Assembly (NCBI GenBank): GCA_943331005.2
Contig: CALQJX020000022.1
Span: 1-61,414, forward strand
Length of the DNA: 61,414 bases
Origin: Bordetella parapertussis
GTDB lineage: Bacteria; Bacteroidota; Bacteroidia; Chitinophagales; Chitinophagaceae
Direction of reading: 5' to 3'
Made by a program: the position numbers and the translations under genes. The notes below the pieces were generated by a model. It saw nothing but the letters and a program-made list of their open reading frames with translations, made no database searches and was not told where the DNA came from. How positions within the stretch are numbered: the first letter of the stretch is position 1; each line of letters begins with the position of its first letter. Below, piece after piece: positions 44,865 through 54,184 of the stretch.

Positions 44865-46132
44865 TATTTGGCAGTTTGTTTTTTCTGTGAACCTGCGGGA
44901 GTGGTGGTAAGTGCGGCATTGTTCTTGCCGGAAAGTATATCCATTATCTCTTTCTCAGTTTTACATTTGGCTACAGTTGGTTTACCATCTATAGTGCCTT
45001 CAAAGCCACCTGCTATTTTAGTGCTGGCTTCTTCCAGTCTTTTTATTTTGCCCGGCAGCAGTCGGGGGAAGTTGTCATAAACACGGTTGGTATAGAGTAT
45101 GCCGTTGGCCTGATTGTCTTTTTGTGCACTGGTGGTCATAATTACCAGTTCCTTTACCTGGTCACTGTCTGCATTGGTAAAGAATACTGCCGCAACTTTG
45201 GTGGGTTTATCTCCATTGGTGAAGGTATCAACGAGTATGCGTTTGTAGGTGTCTTTGCCATTGGGTACAAACAGATAAGCAAATGTGCGGTAGTTGTCCT
45301 TTGGCAGGGCACCATCTATATTGATGTAGAATTTCTGCGTATAGAAAGCCAGGATGGATGGTTCTGCAGACCAGTCCTGTGTTTCTATTACTTTACGTCC
45401 CAATTCTTCTGTAAACTCGGTATAGAGCGGGCGGGCTCTTACTACGAATTGTCTTGCTTTTTCATCGGGTATACGCTTCACTATTTGTCCGGGTATTTTT
45501 ACAGATTGTACCACTGCTTCCGGACTGCTGTAAAATTCTTCTGTGTAGTTTTCCAGGCATTTTTTGATGCGCATATCCCACAGATACTGTTTCTCTTTTT
45601 CGTCGCGGCCATCGGGGTTCACCTCTCCATCATAGGTTTCCTGTGTTCTGCGGTAGCGCTTATACAGGTCATCGTATACTTTGTCTATTTCCTCATTGTA
45701 TTTAGTGTCGCTATAGTCTCTGGAGGAGAGCTCGAATTGCAGTCTGTTGGCAAAGTTGAGTGCAATGTCGTAGTGGTCCTGTTCGTGAATGAGGATGTAG
45801 TTGGAATGTTCTTTTTTGGTAGATTCTCTGGCAAATGCCCTGCTCTGAAAGGCGCATTTTACATGGAATTTGAACTTCAGCCTGCCATTGTCCATACGCT
45901 CGCCGCTATCTGCGTCGAAGTAGATGGCGGGGCTCACATAGGCGGCTGCCTGAAGGTTCATATCGGCCAGTTTTTTTGCATGGTCTTTATCTTCTATTTC
46001 CTGAAAGTCGTTCCAGTTGAGGGTGCGGAAATTGATGATCTTTCCTTCGGGCGCTATCCAGCCCAGATCATTCTGCGCCCTGAGTGAGAACGCCGATGCG
46101 AGGAAGCAGACAGACAATAAAAGCAGGCGCAT
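44864..46132 (-). CDS. DUF922-like secreted metalloprotease-family protein
   Basis: 422 residues with a signal peptide (M-R-L-L-L-L-S-V-C-F-L-A-S-A-F-S-L-R-A-Q). The zinc motif H116-E-Q-D-H120 lies in I-L-I-H-E-Q-D-H-Y-D, preceded by L-N-W-N-D-F-Q, both characteristic of DUF922, a group annotated as secreted zinc-dependent proteases. The second half (~230-420) is a separate beta-rich domain with no recognised relatives, ending in a Thr/Gln/Lys-rich tail. Proteolytic activity is plausible but not proven by sequence. The coupled downstream gene encodes a small membrane protein that might anchor or assist it. Confidence 0.78.
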   Translation of the reverse strand: MRLLLLSVCFLASAFSLRAQNDLGWIAPEGKIINFRTLNWNDFQEIEDKDHAKKLADMNLQAAAYVSPAIYFDADSGERMDNGRLKFKFHVKCAFQSRAFARESTKKEHSNYILIHEQDHYDIALNFANRLQFELSSRDYSDTKYNEEIDKVYDDLYKRYRRTQETYDGEVNPDGRDEKEKQYLWDMRIKKCLENYTEEFYSSPEAVVQSVKIPGQIVKRIPDEKARQFVVRARPLYTEFTEELGRKVIETQDWSAEPSILAFYTQKFYINIDGALPKDNYRTFAYLFVPNGKDTYKRILVDTFTNGDKPTKVAAVFFTNADSDQVKELVIMTTSAQKDNQANGILYTNRVYDNFPRLLPGKIKRLEEASTKIAGGFEGTIDGKPTVAKCKTEKEIMDILSGKNNAALTTTPAGSQKKQTAK

Positions 46133-46189
46133 ACAGGCAGGTATATTTTGCTGCTAAATTAGCAAGTATTGGGCAATCTGTAAAAACAA

Positions 46190-46213
46190 CAAAGCCCGCT
46201 ATTGCGGGCTTTG
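46190..46213 (-). terminator. Terminator after ahcY
   Basis: A 10-bp stem (CAAAGCCCGC with GCGGGCTTTG) with a TATT loop lies 25 bases past the ahcY stop on the minus strand and is followed there by TTGTTTTTA. It also reads as a hairpin in the other direction. Confidence 0.85.
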
Positions 46214-46237
46214 CTTAATATGAGATACGGGTAACTA

Positions 46238-47566
46238 CTAGTACCTGTACATTTCCGGTTTGTATGGACCTACTTTTGGTATACCCAGGTATTCTGACTG
46301 AGCATCTGTAAGTTCTTCGAGTTGAGCACCCACTTTTGAAAGATGGAGACGCGCTACTTTCTCATCGAGATGTTTAGGCAGCACATATACTTTGTTCTCG
46401 TAGTTGCTGTGGTTGAGCCACAGTTCTATCTGAGCAAGTGTCTGGTTTGTGAATGAGTTACTCATAACAAAACTTGGATGACCTGTTGCACAACCAAGGT
46501 TTACGAGACGGCCTTCAGCCAGCACTATCACATCTTTGCCATCTATGTTGTAGAGATCAACCTGTGGTTTGATTGTGTCTTTAGTATTGCCATAAGCATC
46601 ATTCAGCCATGCCATATCTATTTCGATATCGAAGTGACCGATGTTACAAACGATCGCTTTGTCCTTCATGGCACGGAAATGTTTTTCTGTGATGAGGTCG
46701 CGGCAACCTGAAGCAGTAACGATGATGTCAGCTTCAGCAACTGCATCGATCATCCTTTTTACTTCAAAACCGTCCATTGCAGCCTGAAGGGCGCATATAG
46801 GATCGATCTCAGTAACTATAACGCGGGCACCTGCACCACGCAGAGACAGCGCACTGCCTTTACCTACGTCGCCATAACCGCCAACAACAGCAACTTTGCC
46901 GGCCATCATTACGTCAGTAGCACGACGGATCGCATCTACGAGACTTTCCTGGCAACCGTATTTGTTGTCGAATTTAGATTTAGTAACAGAATCATTCACG
47001 TTGAACGCAGGCATAGGCAATGTGCCTTTCTGCATACGCTCGTACAGGCGGTGAACACCTGTAGTAGTTTCTTCACTCAGCCCTTTGATATGCTGGATGA
47101 GTTCTGAGTAATGATCGAGAACGACGTTGGTAAGATCACCACCATCATCAAGGATCATGTTCAGCGGACGATCTTCGCTACCGAAGAACAGTGTCTGCTC
47201 TATACACCAATCAGCTTCTGTGAGGCTCTGGCCTTTCCATGCGAAAACGCCGATACCAGCAGCAGCAATTGCAGCAGCAGCATGATCCTGTGTAGAGAAG
47301 ATGTTGCATGAGCTCCAACGAACTTCTGCACCAAGAGCCACCAGCGTTTCTATAAGAACAGCAGTCTGGATGGTCATGTGCAGGCAACCAGCAATACGAG
47401 CACCCTTCAATGGCTGTTTAGAACCATATTCTTCACGTATTGCCATCAATCCTGGCATTTCAGCTTCTGCAAGCCTGATTTCTTTGCGACCCCACTCAGC
47501 AAGGCTGATGTCCTTAACCTGGTAAGGAAGTTTAAAGTCGATCTTGGAACGAGTCATTGTGCTCAT
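46238..47566 (-). CDS. ahcY: Adenosylhomocysteinase (S-adenosylhomocysteine hydrolase)
   Basis: 442 residues from the ATG at 47566 (M-S-T-M-T-R-S-K); a TTG-initiated extension of 27 bases is not needed. The enzyme splits S-adenosylhomocysteine to adenosine and homocysteine with a bound NAD, relieving product inhibition of methyltransferases. The substrate motif [11 protein letters not shown] is at the N-terminus, and [13 protein letters not shown] near residue 190. The NAD loop is [11 protein letters not shown]. The conserved C-terminus [12 protein letters not shown], which closes the neighbouring subunit's NAD site, is intact. It is monocistronic. Confidence 0.97.
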   Translation of the reverse strand: MSTMTRSKIDFKLPYQVKDISLAEWGRKEIRLAEAEMPGLMAIREEYGSKQPLKGARIAGCLHMTIQTAVLIETLVALGAEVRWSSCNIFSTQDHAAAAIAAAGIGVFAWKGQSLTEADWCIEQTLFFGSEDRPLNMILDDGGDLTNVVLDHYSELIQHIKGLSEETTTGVHRLYERMQKGTLPMPAFNVNDSVTKSKFDNKYGCQESLVDAIRRATDVMMAGKVAVVGGYGDVGKGSALSLRGAGARVIVTEIDPICALQAAMDGFEVKRMIDAVAEADIIVTASGCRDLITEKHFRAMKDKAIVCNIGHFDIEIDMAWLNDAYGNTKDTIKPQVDLYNIDGKDVIVLAEGRLVNLGCATGHPSFVMSNSFTNQTLAQIELWLNHSNYENKVYVLPKHLDEKVARLHLSKVGAQLEELTDAQSEYLGIPKVGPYKPEMYRY

Positions 47567-47926
47567 ATAATGATTTTGTTGAAATTTTCGCAAAGGTAGG
47601 GCAATTATATGAATCCAGATAAAATCGCTCTGTTAATGGCCATTTCTTTTATCGATGTGCGAATAGGAATATACACTATCTGTCAAGTAGGATAATGGTC
47701 GTTGTTTTCTGTATATGCGCTGCTCAACTAGTGCCAGTAAGAATATTAGAATTGTAACTTATTGTAGTTCAGAATACTACATCGCCGTTTCCTCCCGGGA
47801 CTTGGCTTGCAGGTCATTTTTGAGCCAACTATATCAGCTCAAAGGGTGTCTGATTACTGATAATGCGTATACTGTTTTTATTTTTTAAAATATACCTTAC
47901 ATTTACCTTTTAAAAACTGCATATTT
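47567..47926. other. Intergenic region between ahcY and the small lipoprotein
   Basis: The region holds divergent promoter space for ahcY (minus) and the lipoprotein gene (plus). The last 60 bases are very AT-rich. I see no hairpin, repeat or reading frame that deserves a call. Confidence 0.5.
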
Positions 47927-48208
47927 ATGAAGAAACTGTTGCCTGTTTTTGCCCTGTTGTCAGGGATCGCTATACTTGCTTCCTGCAATAAAGGAGATGA
48001 TAACCCTTATGGCGATTGGAAATGTACTTGTTTCGTCACTAAAATGGTGTACCTGACTGCATCCGACACAGTTCGTAGTCCTTTACTGGATACCGTGTAT
48101 ATTGCTGAAAACGATATGGACAAGAACACTGCTAAAGCATTCTGTCAGAAATCTGCTACCAGCTATAAAGATACTATAGGTGGTATGGCTAATTGTATCC
48201 TGAAATAA
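47927..48208 (+). CDS. Small cysteine-containing lipoprotein
   Basis: 93 residues. The lipoprotein signal M-K-K-L-L-P-V-F-A-L-L-S-G-I-A-I-L-A-S-C places the acylated cysteine at residue 20. The mature part (~73 residues) contains four further cysteines (C-T-C, F-C-Q, N-C-I), enough for two disulfides in the periplasm, and a repeated D-T-V motif. No family recognised. A strong bidirectional terminator follows. Confidence 0.75.
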   Translation: MKKLLPVFALLSGIAILASCNKGDDNPYGDWKCTCFVTKMVYLTASDTVRSPLLDTVYIAENDMDKNTAKAFCQKSATSYKDTIGGMANCILK

Positions 48209-48222
48209 TAATCTCACTTATA

Positions 48223-48260
48223 TAAAAGCGGGCTGTAACCTTGGTTACAGCCCGCTTTTA
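48223..48260. terminator. Bidirectional terminator between lipoprotein and membrane protein genes
   Basis: An 18-bp perfect stem (TAAAAGCGGGCTGTAACC with its complement) with a TT loop has T-rich flanks on both strands. It separates two convergent genes. Confidence 0.85.
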
Positions 48261-48273
48261 TGTGTATTATAAT

Positions 48274-49707
48274 TTATTTTTTTGTTTTAGGTTGTGGTCT
48301 GGCAGCAACCATAGCAGGTTTGTCTGCTGCTGGTTCTTTAATGCGGTTCTCCCTGTTTTTAAGATAATCGGAGATCTTTGTTATGATGCCACTGTTAGCA
48401 TAATAGAGGATAATGAGTGGCAGTACCTTGAATAGACCACGTTTTGTGGTATTCAGCACATCGAAAAGAGGTAACAGATAGCCCATGAGTGCCATGCCGA
48501 AATAGACAACAGCTATGCCGAAAAGCGCCATTTTGGCCTCCTGATTGAATTTACGGATGATGATAAGATCTATGAGCAGAATAGCAAAGAAGTAGTAGAA
48601 GAAATAGCCATATACAAGCAGGCCTTTCTCTGATAGAATGAGATCGTTGTTGATAGCTGAAATGCGGCTGAATATGACAGAGATATCACCCAGGTTATGG
48701 TTCATTTGTGCAGATGTGTCCAGTTTCATAGGTACAAAAAGTGGTATGAAGATGTTCATGCACAGGACATAGAAGAATACCGGACCGGCCATGAGCAGCA
48801 GGCCACGAACAATGATCTTGCTTATTGGCTGTTTCTCTCTGAACTGGTGGTATGCCGGCATGAGGGCAACCAATGCTACCAGTACCAGTGTTTCTACGCG
48901 TATGTAGGTGGCAATACCAAATAGCAATACAGAGAATGCGAAATCGTTATTGCGCTTGTGCAGTATATGCTGCATCATAAAGTAGAAACCGGCAAAGAAG
49001 AATATCATGTTGCTGTAGTCGTACAGAATGATGTAGGAATAGGCAAACGCATCGGGAATGCAGAAGTAGAGCAGCAAAAGCATACATGCAATGAGCCCGT
49101 GTACTCTTTCTTTAAGCAATGTATAGAGCCACCAAATGAATGGCACGAACAAGGTAGTGAGCCATACCGAACCAAAGGGACTGATGTATAACTTATAAAT
49201 GATCTGCAGCGAAGTGAGGAATGGCGATTTGAAATGGTTGTTGGTAGTATGAAGGTCTATGGAGTATACCGAATTGACCATTGTTTTTTCTCTTACCGTG
49301 AATTCTGCCAGCAGCTCGGCACCAGCCAGTACGTCTCGTGGGGTAGGAGGGAAGTAATAACAGCGGAAAGCACTGGTAATGATGAATAGCAGGAACACAA
49401 TAAGGAAAGGCACTTCATAGATCTCCGGCAGCTTCAACTTGCCAATAGAAGGTTTTTTGAAATAAATGAAATGAGGGATACTGCAGATAGCCGAAAGCAC
49501 TGCCAGCATTATGGCAATGTTGCCACCATCTATAGGGATATGAGCCAGCTGCAGGATGCACGGAGCAAATGAAATAAGTGCAACACCCAGTATCATGGAC
49601 AGGCAGAAAAAAGCTATAGCCTGCAACTGCAGTCGGAACAAACGAATGATGCCGCTCCCGGTAAGGAATTGCGCCATCAGTAATAAAATGAGGCTGATAT
49701 AATTCAT
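48274..49707 (-). CDS. Polytopic membrane protein, GT-C glycosyltransferase-like
   Basis: 477 residues with about 11 predicted membrane helices. After the fourth helix a short loop reads Y-Y-F-P-P-T-P-R-D-V-L-A-G-A-E-L-L-A-E-F, comparable in position to the acidic-residue loop of GT-C lipid-phosphosugar glycosyltransferases (ArnT/PMT type), though it follows the fourth rather than the first helix. The C-terminal ~30 residues are lysine- and proline-rich and cytoplasmic. It is 4 bases from the 159-residue gene upstream, so the two form an operon. The glycosyltransferase call is inference from topology. Confidence 0.6.
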   Translation of the reverse strand: MNYISLILLLMAQFLTGSGIIRLFRLQLQAIAFFCLSMILGVALISFAPCILQLAHIPIDGGNIAIMLAVLSAICSIPHFIYFKKPSIGKLKLPEIYEVPFLIVFLLFIITSAFRCYYFPPTPRDVLAGAELLAEFTVREKTMVNSVYSIDLHTTNNHFKSPFLTSLQIIYKLYISPFGSVWLTTLFVPFIWWLYTLLKERVHGLIACMLLLLYFCIPDAFAYSYIILYDYSNMIFFFAGFYFMMQHILHKRNNDFAFSVLLFGIATYIRVETLVLVALVALMPAYHQFREKQPISKIIVRGLLLMAGPVFFYVLCMNIFIPLFVPMKLDTSAQMNHNLGDISVIFSRISAINNDLILSEKGLLVYGYFFYYFFAILLIDLIIIRKFNQEAKMALFGIAVVYFGMALMGYLLPLFDVLNTTKRGLFKVLPLIILYYANSGIITKISDYLKNRENRIKEPAADKPAMVAARPQPKTKK

Positions 49708-49711
49708 CGGG

Positions 49712-50191
49712 TTAGTCTATTTTGTATTTTTTAAGATCAGACAGTATCATGCCCAGTTCCTGCTGGCTGTTTATTCGTTTCAGCATCACTTTTCCCTGAT
49801 CGTCGGGTACTATCATGCAATTTGCTTCTTTTATCCCAGGGCTATTGTACCAAACCCCCTTAAGCCCTGTGAAGTAATAATAAATAGCTGGCTCTACAGT
49901 ACTGAACTCCCTCACTTTATGTTCTTTCAGAAAAGCATCTGGCGGGAGCAATAATACAGGATCCTTCATTTTGGCATTTTTGAAAATGGAAGCCATTTCG
50001 CTGTAAACCATATACGAGTAGCCGAAACGGTTTACTTTTCGCTGCTCTACTTCCATTTGTTTGGAGAGGGCGAAAATATCGAAAGAAGGACTCAACAGGT
50101 TGGTATTCAGCCAATTGTTGTAAAAAGGTATATTGAAATACAGTACTATGGCGAGTACGGATATGAGAGTCAGGTTTATCTTAAAATGCAT
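49712..50191 (-). CDS. Membrane-anchored hypothetical protein
   Basis: 159 residues. One N-terminal membrane helix (residues ~7-24), then a periplasmic domain of about 130 residues with M-E-V-E-Q-R-K-V-N-R-F-G-Y-S-Y and V-L-L-P-P-D-A-F-L segments. No family recognised. The layout (anchor plus small soluble domain, directly upstream of a GT-C-like gene) resembles accessory subunits that work with polytopic transferases. It ends 4 bases before the next gene. Confidence 0.65.
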   Translation of the reverse strand: MHFKINLTLISVLAIVLYFNIPFYNNWLNTNLLSPSFDIFALSKQMEVEQRKVNRFGYSYMVYSEMASIFKNAKMKDPVLLLPPDAFLKEHKVREFSTVEPAIYYYFTGLKGVWYNSPGIKEANCMIVPDDQGKVMLKRINSQQELGMILSDLKKYKID

Positions 50192-50246
50192 AAGCGTTTA
50201 ATTGTTCCAATATGCTTGTAAATATAATAGAAACTATATCATTCTG

Positions 50247-51026
50247 TTATTTTGGTTTGTTTCCTGCTTCCATCATGCTCATTTCTTTGGCTTTTGCCAG
50301 GAAGTCTGAAGCGAATATGAAAGAATTGAGTCGTTCGTCATTGCTGAAAATGATCTCTTTATTGGTCCCTTCCCATTGTTTGTTGCCTTGATACATATAT
50401 AATATATAGTCGCCACTTTCCATTACCGTGTTCATGTCGTGGGTATTAATGACGGTGGTTATCTTGTATTCGTGAGTAATTTCCTTGATCAGTTTATCTA
50501 TCACCAGAGATGTTTGCGGGTCGAGGCCTGAATTTGGTTCATCGCAAAAAAGATATTTTGGATTCTGCACTATGGCGCGGGCAAGAGCTACTCGTTTTTT
50601 CATACCACCGCTTATCTCTGCGGGAAATTTTTTGTTGGCATCTTTCAGATTTACACGGTCGAGCACCTCATTTACACGGGCCAGTTTCTCTCTGTAGGTC
50701 GCTTTGGTGAACATATCAAGCGGGAACATTACGTTTTCTTCAACTGTTTTACTGTCGAAGAGTGCGCTGCCCTGAAATAGCATACCCACCTGTTTGCGCA
50801 ACTCTTTTAGTGAGGATTCGTTCATTTTGGTGATATCTGTGCCTTCGTAAAGGACAGAACCTGAATCAACAGGAAGCAGGCCGATCATGATCTTCATGAG
50901 TACGGTTTTGCCACTGCCACTGCTGCCAATGATGAGGTTGGTGTTACCGGCATCCATTTTAGCAGACACATCGTTAAGTACCACCTTTTCTCCGAAACTT
51001 TTTCTGATGTTTTTGATCTCTATCAT
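50247..51026 (-). CDS. MlaF/Mkl-type ABC transporter ATPase
   Basis: 259 residues. Walker A G-S-S-G-S-G-K-T, Q-loop G-M-L-F-Q-G-S-A-L-F-D-S (the F-Q-x-G-A-L-F-D-S form is characteristic of MlaF-type ATPases), signature I-S-G-G-M-K-K-R-V-A-L-A-R-A, Walker B Y-L-F-C-D-E-P-N-S-G-L-D-P and the H-loop N-T-H-D-M are all intact. MlaF energises phospholipid traffic between the inner and outer membranes through MlaE and an Mce-domain protein. The permease normally sits immediately upstream, but the 240 bases upstream here are non-coding and then a plus-strand gene begins. Confidence 0.9.
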   Translation of the reverse strand: MIEIKNIRKSFGEKVVLNDVSAKMDAGNTNLIIGSSGSGKTVLMKIMIGLLPVDSGSVLYEGTDITKMNESSLKELRKQVGMLFQGSALFDSKTVEENVMFPLDMFTKATYREKLARVNEVLDRVNLKDANKKFPAEISGGMKKRVALARAIVQNPKYLFCDEPNSGLDPQTSLVIDKLIKEITHEYKITTVINTHDMNTVMESGDYILYMYQGNKQWEGTNKEIIFSNDERLNSFIFASDFLAKAKEMSMMEAGNKPK

Positions 51027-51266
51027 CTCTTAAATGTTATGCCAGCCGTGTGAAATCAGGGTCATGAAGCAAAAAAGACCTTCAGAAATACCCAACAATA
51101 ACAATACAGACGTAAAAATAGGGCTAAAATCATTACAGCCATTAAGCCGGTGTTGTCTTTTGCTTTTTGTTTGGTATTTTGTTTTAATACTACTGCCCTG
51201 GCAGTAGTATAGAAAAGATAATTGAGCAATTACAGCGACAATTTCTTATAATTGTGTCATTAAGTT

Positions 51267-52100
51267 ATGGCTATATCTAACTCAGGCCTCTTAGAGCAGG
51301 TATATAATGTAAGGGAAGATGATACTCTGTCTGCAAGGGTAGCACTGGTGATCTGCGTTTTGGTGGAGCGGGGGGCATTTGTTGCAGGGTACACGATAGG
51401 TAAGGAATTACTTACCATTCATTATGCTTCATACGGGGCCAACAGGCCTGTTTGGCAACTCGATTTTTTTGAGCAGTTATTTGCTTCAGAGCCTTTGCTG
51501 GCTGTAAGAGAAAAAGTGAAAGGTGTTTTTACAGGTAGTGCAAAGAACCTGATCGTGCCAGATGAACTTTATGATGAGCAGGAAGCAGAAAAATGGTTGC
51601 GTAAGCTACATTTTGTAGAGCAACTGGACAGAGTAAATACATATCCGCTTGAAAACGATAAAGCAGTTTTTCTGCAGGCGATACCAGTGAATATAGCCGA
51701 ACTGGTCAAGATCAATTTCAAGAAAGCGCTGGTATTGCCATTACATGCGTATCAGTTTGAGGGAGAGAGTGCACAAAGCCTGCACATGCAGTTATGTCTC
51801 ACCGGAGATCAGGTTTTTGTAACACTGCACAATTACAGTCAGCTGTTATGGAACCACGTTGTTGAGTATGCCTGTGCAGAAGATATAGCTTTTGCTATAA
51901 AGCAGATGTGTAAGGAAAATTATATAGATCCTGTGAAGTTGCATATATCCTGCGATGCAATTGCAGGTACAGAATATGATGTCATCAATTCGCTCACCCA
52001 GTACTTCCCCAATGTAAGAAGTGGTAATGGCGAGGTTATTAATGCCCGTTGGCAGCCGGCCATATGTCTGGCCAATCAATTGTTAGCATGCGTATTGTAG
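51267..52100 (+). CDS. DUF3822 family protein
   Basis: 277 residues, recognised by its Bacteroidota-specific neighbourhood (directly before rsmD and coaD) and by its two-lobed pattern. The second lobe has L-C-L-T-G-D-Q-V-F-V-T-L-H-N-Y-S-Q-L-L-W-N and a downstream H-I-S-C-D motif. The fold is thought to resemble an actin-like ATPase, but catalytic motifs are not evident by eye. No signal peptide, so it is cytoplasmic. It overlaps rsmD by 13 bases. Function unknown; its constant company suggests a role linked to ribosomal RNA modification or CoA synthesis. Confidence 0.8.
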   Translation: MAISNSGLLEQVYNVREDDTLSARVALVICVLVERGAFVAGYTIGKELLTIHYASYGANRPVWQLDFFEQLFASEPLLAVREKVKGVFTGSAKNLIVPDELYDEQEAEKWLRKLHFVEQLDRVNTYPLENDKAVFLQAIPVNIAELVKINFKKALVLPLHAYQFEGESAQSLHMQLCLTGDQVFVTLHNYSQLLWNHVVEYACAEDIAFAIKQMCKENYIDPVKLHISCDAIAGTEYDVINSLTQYFPNVRSGNGEVINARWQPAICLANQLLACVL

Positions 52101-52633
52101 GAGGTGAGTTTGGAGGCAGAAGATTCAATCCGCCGGCCCGTATTCCTGCAAGGCCTACTACAGAGCTTTCTAAAGAGGGATTGTTCAATATGCTGAATAA
52201 CAGCATGGAACTGGAAGGGATAAAGACATTGGATATTTTTGCAGGAACAGGTTCTATTACCTACGAACTGGCATCAAGAGGGGCATCTGATCTTACTTTG
52301 GTAGAGCGGGATCCTGCATCGGTAGATTTTATTAAGAAGACCATTAAGGATCTGAAAATAGAAGACCGGGTGCATGTGGTAAGAGGAGATGTTTTTAAAT
52401 TCCTGAAACAACATACCGATCAGTACGATCTTATTTTTGCAGATCCACCCTATGCGCTCGAGCATATGGACCAGGTGACTTTGCTGGTGTTCGAAAAACA
52501 ATTGTTGTTGCCCGGTGGTACTTTTGTAATGGAACATTCCAACCGGAATAATTATCAACACCACCCCGCATTTACCCGTATGAAGGTCTACGGCACTACC
52601 GTTTTTTCATTTTTTACTCAACCGGTTGCATAA
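52088..52633 (+). CDS. rsmD: 16S rRNA (guanine(966)-N(2))-methyltransferase RsmD
   Basis: 181 residues. The ATG at 52088 (M-R-I-V-G-G-E-F-G-G-R-R), the family's standard start, is chosen over an ATG 39 bases upstream that lies inside DUF3822. The SAM loop is L-D-I-F-A-G-T-G-S-I-T-Y-E. The catalytic motif is F-A-D-P-P-Y (D/N-P-P-Y), which handles the exocyclic amine of G966. R-P-T-T-E-L-S-K-E-G-L-F-N-M-L near residue 22 is the RNA-binding segment. The start overlaps DUF3822 and coaD begins 2 bases after the stop, so all three are one operon. Confidence 0.95.
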   Translation: MRIVGGEFGGRRFNPPARIPARPTTELSKEGLFNMLNNSMELEGIKTLDIFAGTGSITYELASRGASDLTLVERDPASVDFIKKTIKDLKIEDRVHVVRGDVFKFLKQHTDQYDLIFADPPYALEHMDQVTLLVFEKQLLLPGGTFVMEHSNRNNYQHHPAFTRMKVYGTTVFSFFTQPVA

Positions 52634-52634
52634 T

Positions 52635-53099
52635 ATGGAACGCATCTGTCTTTTTCCGGGCACTTTCGACCCGATCACCCTTGGTCACGTAGACATTATA
52701 GAACGTGCAGTATCCCTGTTCGATAAACTGATAATAGGAGTTGGTATCAATTCTTCCAAGCAGCCCATGTTCTCTATAGAGCAACGCACCCGCTGGATCA
52801 GTGAGATATTTGCACACGACCCCAGGGTGGTTGTAACCGGCTATGAAGGGCTTACCGTTGATTACTGTAAGCAGGTAAATGCCAATTATATTTTGAGAGG
52901 GATACGCTACATAAGCGATTTTGAATATGAAAAAGCTATAGCCGACATGAACCGTATGCTGGCACCGGAAATAGAAACACTGTTCCTGACCTGCTCTCCG
53001 CAGTACTCTACCATATCATCTACGCTGGTAAGGGATGTGATACGTAATGGCGGCAAGGCTGCTATGTTCCTTCCCAAGGAGGTGAACTACCAGCTGTAA
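52635..53099 (+). CDS. coaD: Phosphopantetheine adenylyltransferase
   Basis: 154 residues, standard length. CoaD transfers AMP to 4'-phosphopantetheine in the penultimate CoA step. The ATG at 52635 gives M-E-R-I-C-L-F-P-G-T-F-D-P-I-T-L-G-H, with the T-x-G-H nucleotide motif intact. Y-I-L-R-G-I-R and the C-terminal I-S-S-T-L-V-R-D signatures are present. It follows rsmD by one base and ends at a strong terminator. panC, earlier in the pathway, is 20 kb away. Confidence 0.97.
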   Translation: MERICLFPGTFDPITLGHVDIIERAVSLFDKLIIGVGINSSKQPMFSIEQRTRWISEIFAHDPRVVVTGYEGLTVDYCKQVNANYILRGIRYISDFEYEKAIADMNRMLAPEIETLFLTCSPQYSTISSTLVRDVIRNGGKAAMFLPKEVNYQL

Positions 53100-53123
53100 A
53101 TGTTTACAGGATAAAGTTATTAT

Positions 53124-53160
53124 AAACAGTAAAGGCTACCATTGGTAGCCTTTACTGTTT
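53124..53160 (+). terminator. Terminator after coaD
   Basis: A 17-bp perfect stem (AAACAGTAAAGGCTACC with its complement) with an ATT loop. It lies between coaD and the convergent dehydrogenase gene and could serve both. Confidence 0.8.
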
Positions 53161-53184
53161 ATGTGTGGTAAGCAGTGCTTACAA

Positions 53185-54099
53185 TTATTTCCATTGTTTG
53201 TTGGCAAACATAGGGCTTACAACCAGGTCTTTGCTGCCTGCTGTGTATTTGTAAAAACCTTCGCCCGATTTGGCACCCATGTAGCCGGCCTGAACCATGT
53301 TTACGAGTAGGGTAGCAGGAGCATATTTTGGGTTGCCTATACCTGAATGCAATACATTGAGGATAGAAAGGCATACATCCAGACCAATGAAGTCGGCCAG
53401 TTGCAGCGGGCCCATAGGGTGCGCCATACCCAGCTTCATGATGGTATCTATTTCGGTAACACCAGCTACACCTTCCTGCAGCGCTATGATGGCTTCATTG
53501 ATCATAGGCAACAACAGGCGGTTGGCAACAAAGCCAGGGTAGTCGTTGGCTACACATGGTACTTTGCCCAGCTTTTCAGACATGTCATAAATGAGACGCG
53601 TCACATCTGCCGAAGTAGCGTAGCCGTTTATCACTTCTACCAGCTTCATTACCGGAACAGGGTTCATGAAGTGCATACCTATTACCTGCTGGGGCCTTTT
53701 GGTTACAGAGGCTATGCGGGTAATAGAGATAGATGAAGTATTGGATGCCAGAATACAATCTGCAGGGCAATGTGCATCGAGCTGGCGGAAGATATTCAGT
53801 TTCAGGTCCACATTCTCTGTAGCTGCCTCAACCACCAGATGTGCATTCTTTACTGCTTCGGCCATGTCGGTATAGGTACTGATACGACCCATAGCCTCTT
53901 GTTTTGCTTCTTCGGTAAGGCTGCCTTTGGCAACCTGCCTGTCCATATTCTTCCCTATGGTGGCAATGGCCTTGTCCAGTGCTTCCTGTTTGATGTCCAT
54001 CATGCTTACGTTGAAGCCGTTCTGGGCAAATACGTGGCATATGCCATTTCCCATTGTACCTGAACCTATGACAGTAACATTGCTTATTGTGGTTTGCAT
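53185..54099 (-). CDS. 3-hydroxybutyryl/3-hydroxyacyl-CoA dehydrogenase
   Basis: 304 residues, the length of the single-function enzyme (Hbd/PaaH type). It oxidises L-3-hydroxyacyl-CoA to 3-ketoacyl-CoA with NAD. The N-terminal Rossmann loop is V-I-G-S-G-T-M-G-N-G-I. The catalytic site shows S-N-T-S-S-I-S-I-T, then I-G-M-H-F-M-N-P-V-P-V-M-K-L-V-E-V-I (catalytic His) and N-D-Y-P-G-F-V-A-N-R-L. Substrate chain length cannot be read by eye. It is monocistronic; the thiolase and enoyl-CoA hydratase partners are elsewhere. Confidence 0.93.
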   Translation of the reverse strand: MQTTISNVTVIGSGTMGNGICHVFAQNGFNVSMMDIKQEALDKAIATIGKNMDRQVAKGSLTEEAKQEAMGRISTYTDMAEAVKNAHLVVEAATENVDLKLNIFRQLDAHCPADCILASNTSSISITRIASVTKRPQQVIGMHFMNPVPVMKLVEVINGYATSADVTRLIYDMSEKLGKVPCVANDYPGFVANRLLLPMINEAIIALQEGVAGVTEIDTIMKLGMAHPMGPLQLADFIGLDVCLSILNVLHSGIGNPKYAPATLLVNMVQAGYMGAKSGEGFYKYTAGSKDLVVSPMFANKQWK

Positions 54100-54184
54100 A
54101 TAATATTTTATTTTGTTTAGTTTTCGGGTTGCAAAACTACATATTGTTGTCTAATACGCAAGAAAGGAAATATAACTTACTTCT

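Noticed and set aside
45122..46087. 321-codon plus-strand open frame
   Set aside because: It is antisense to the DUF922-like gene, has an improbable Phe/Cys/Tyr-rich composition and no recognisable domain.
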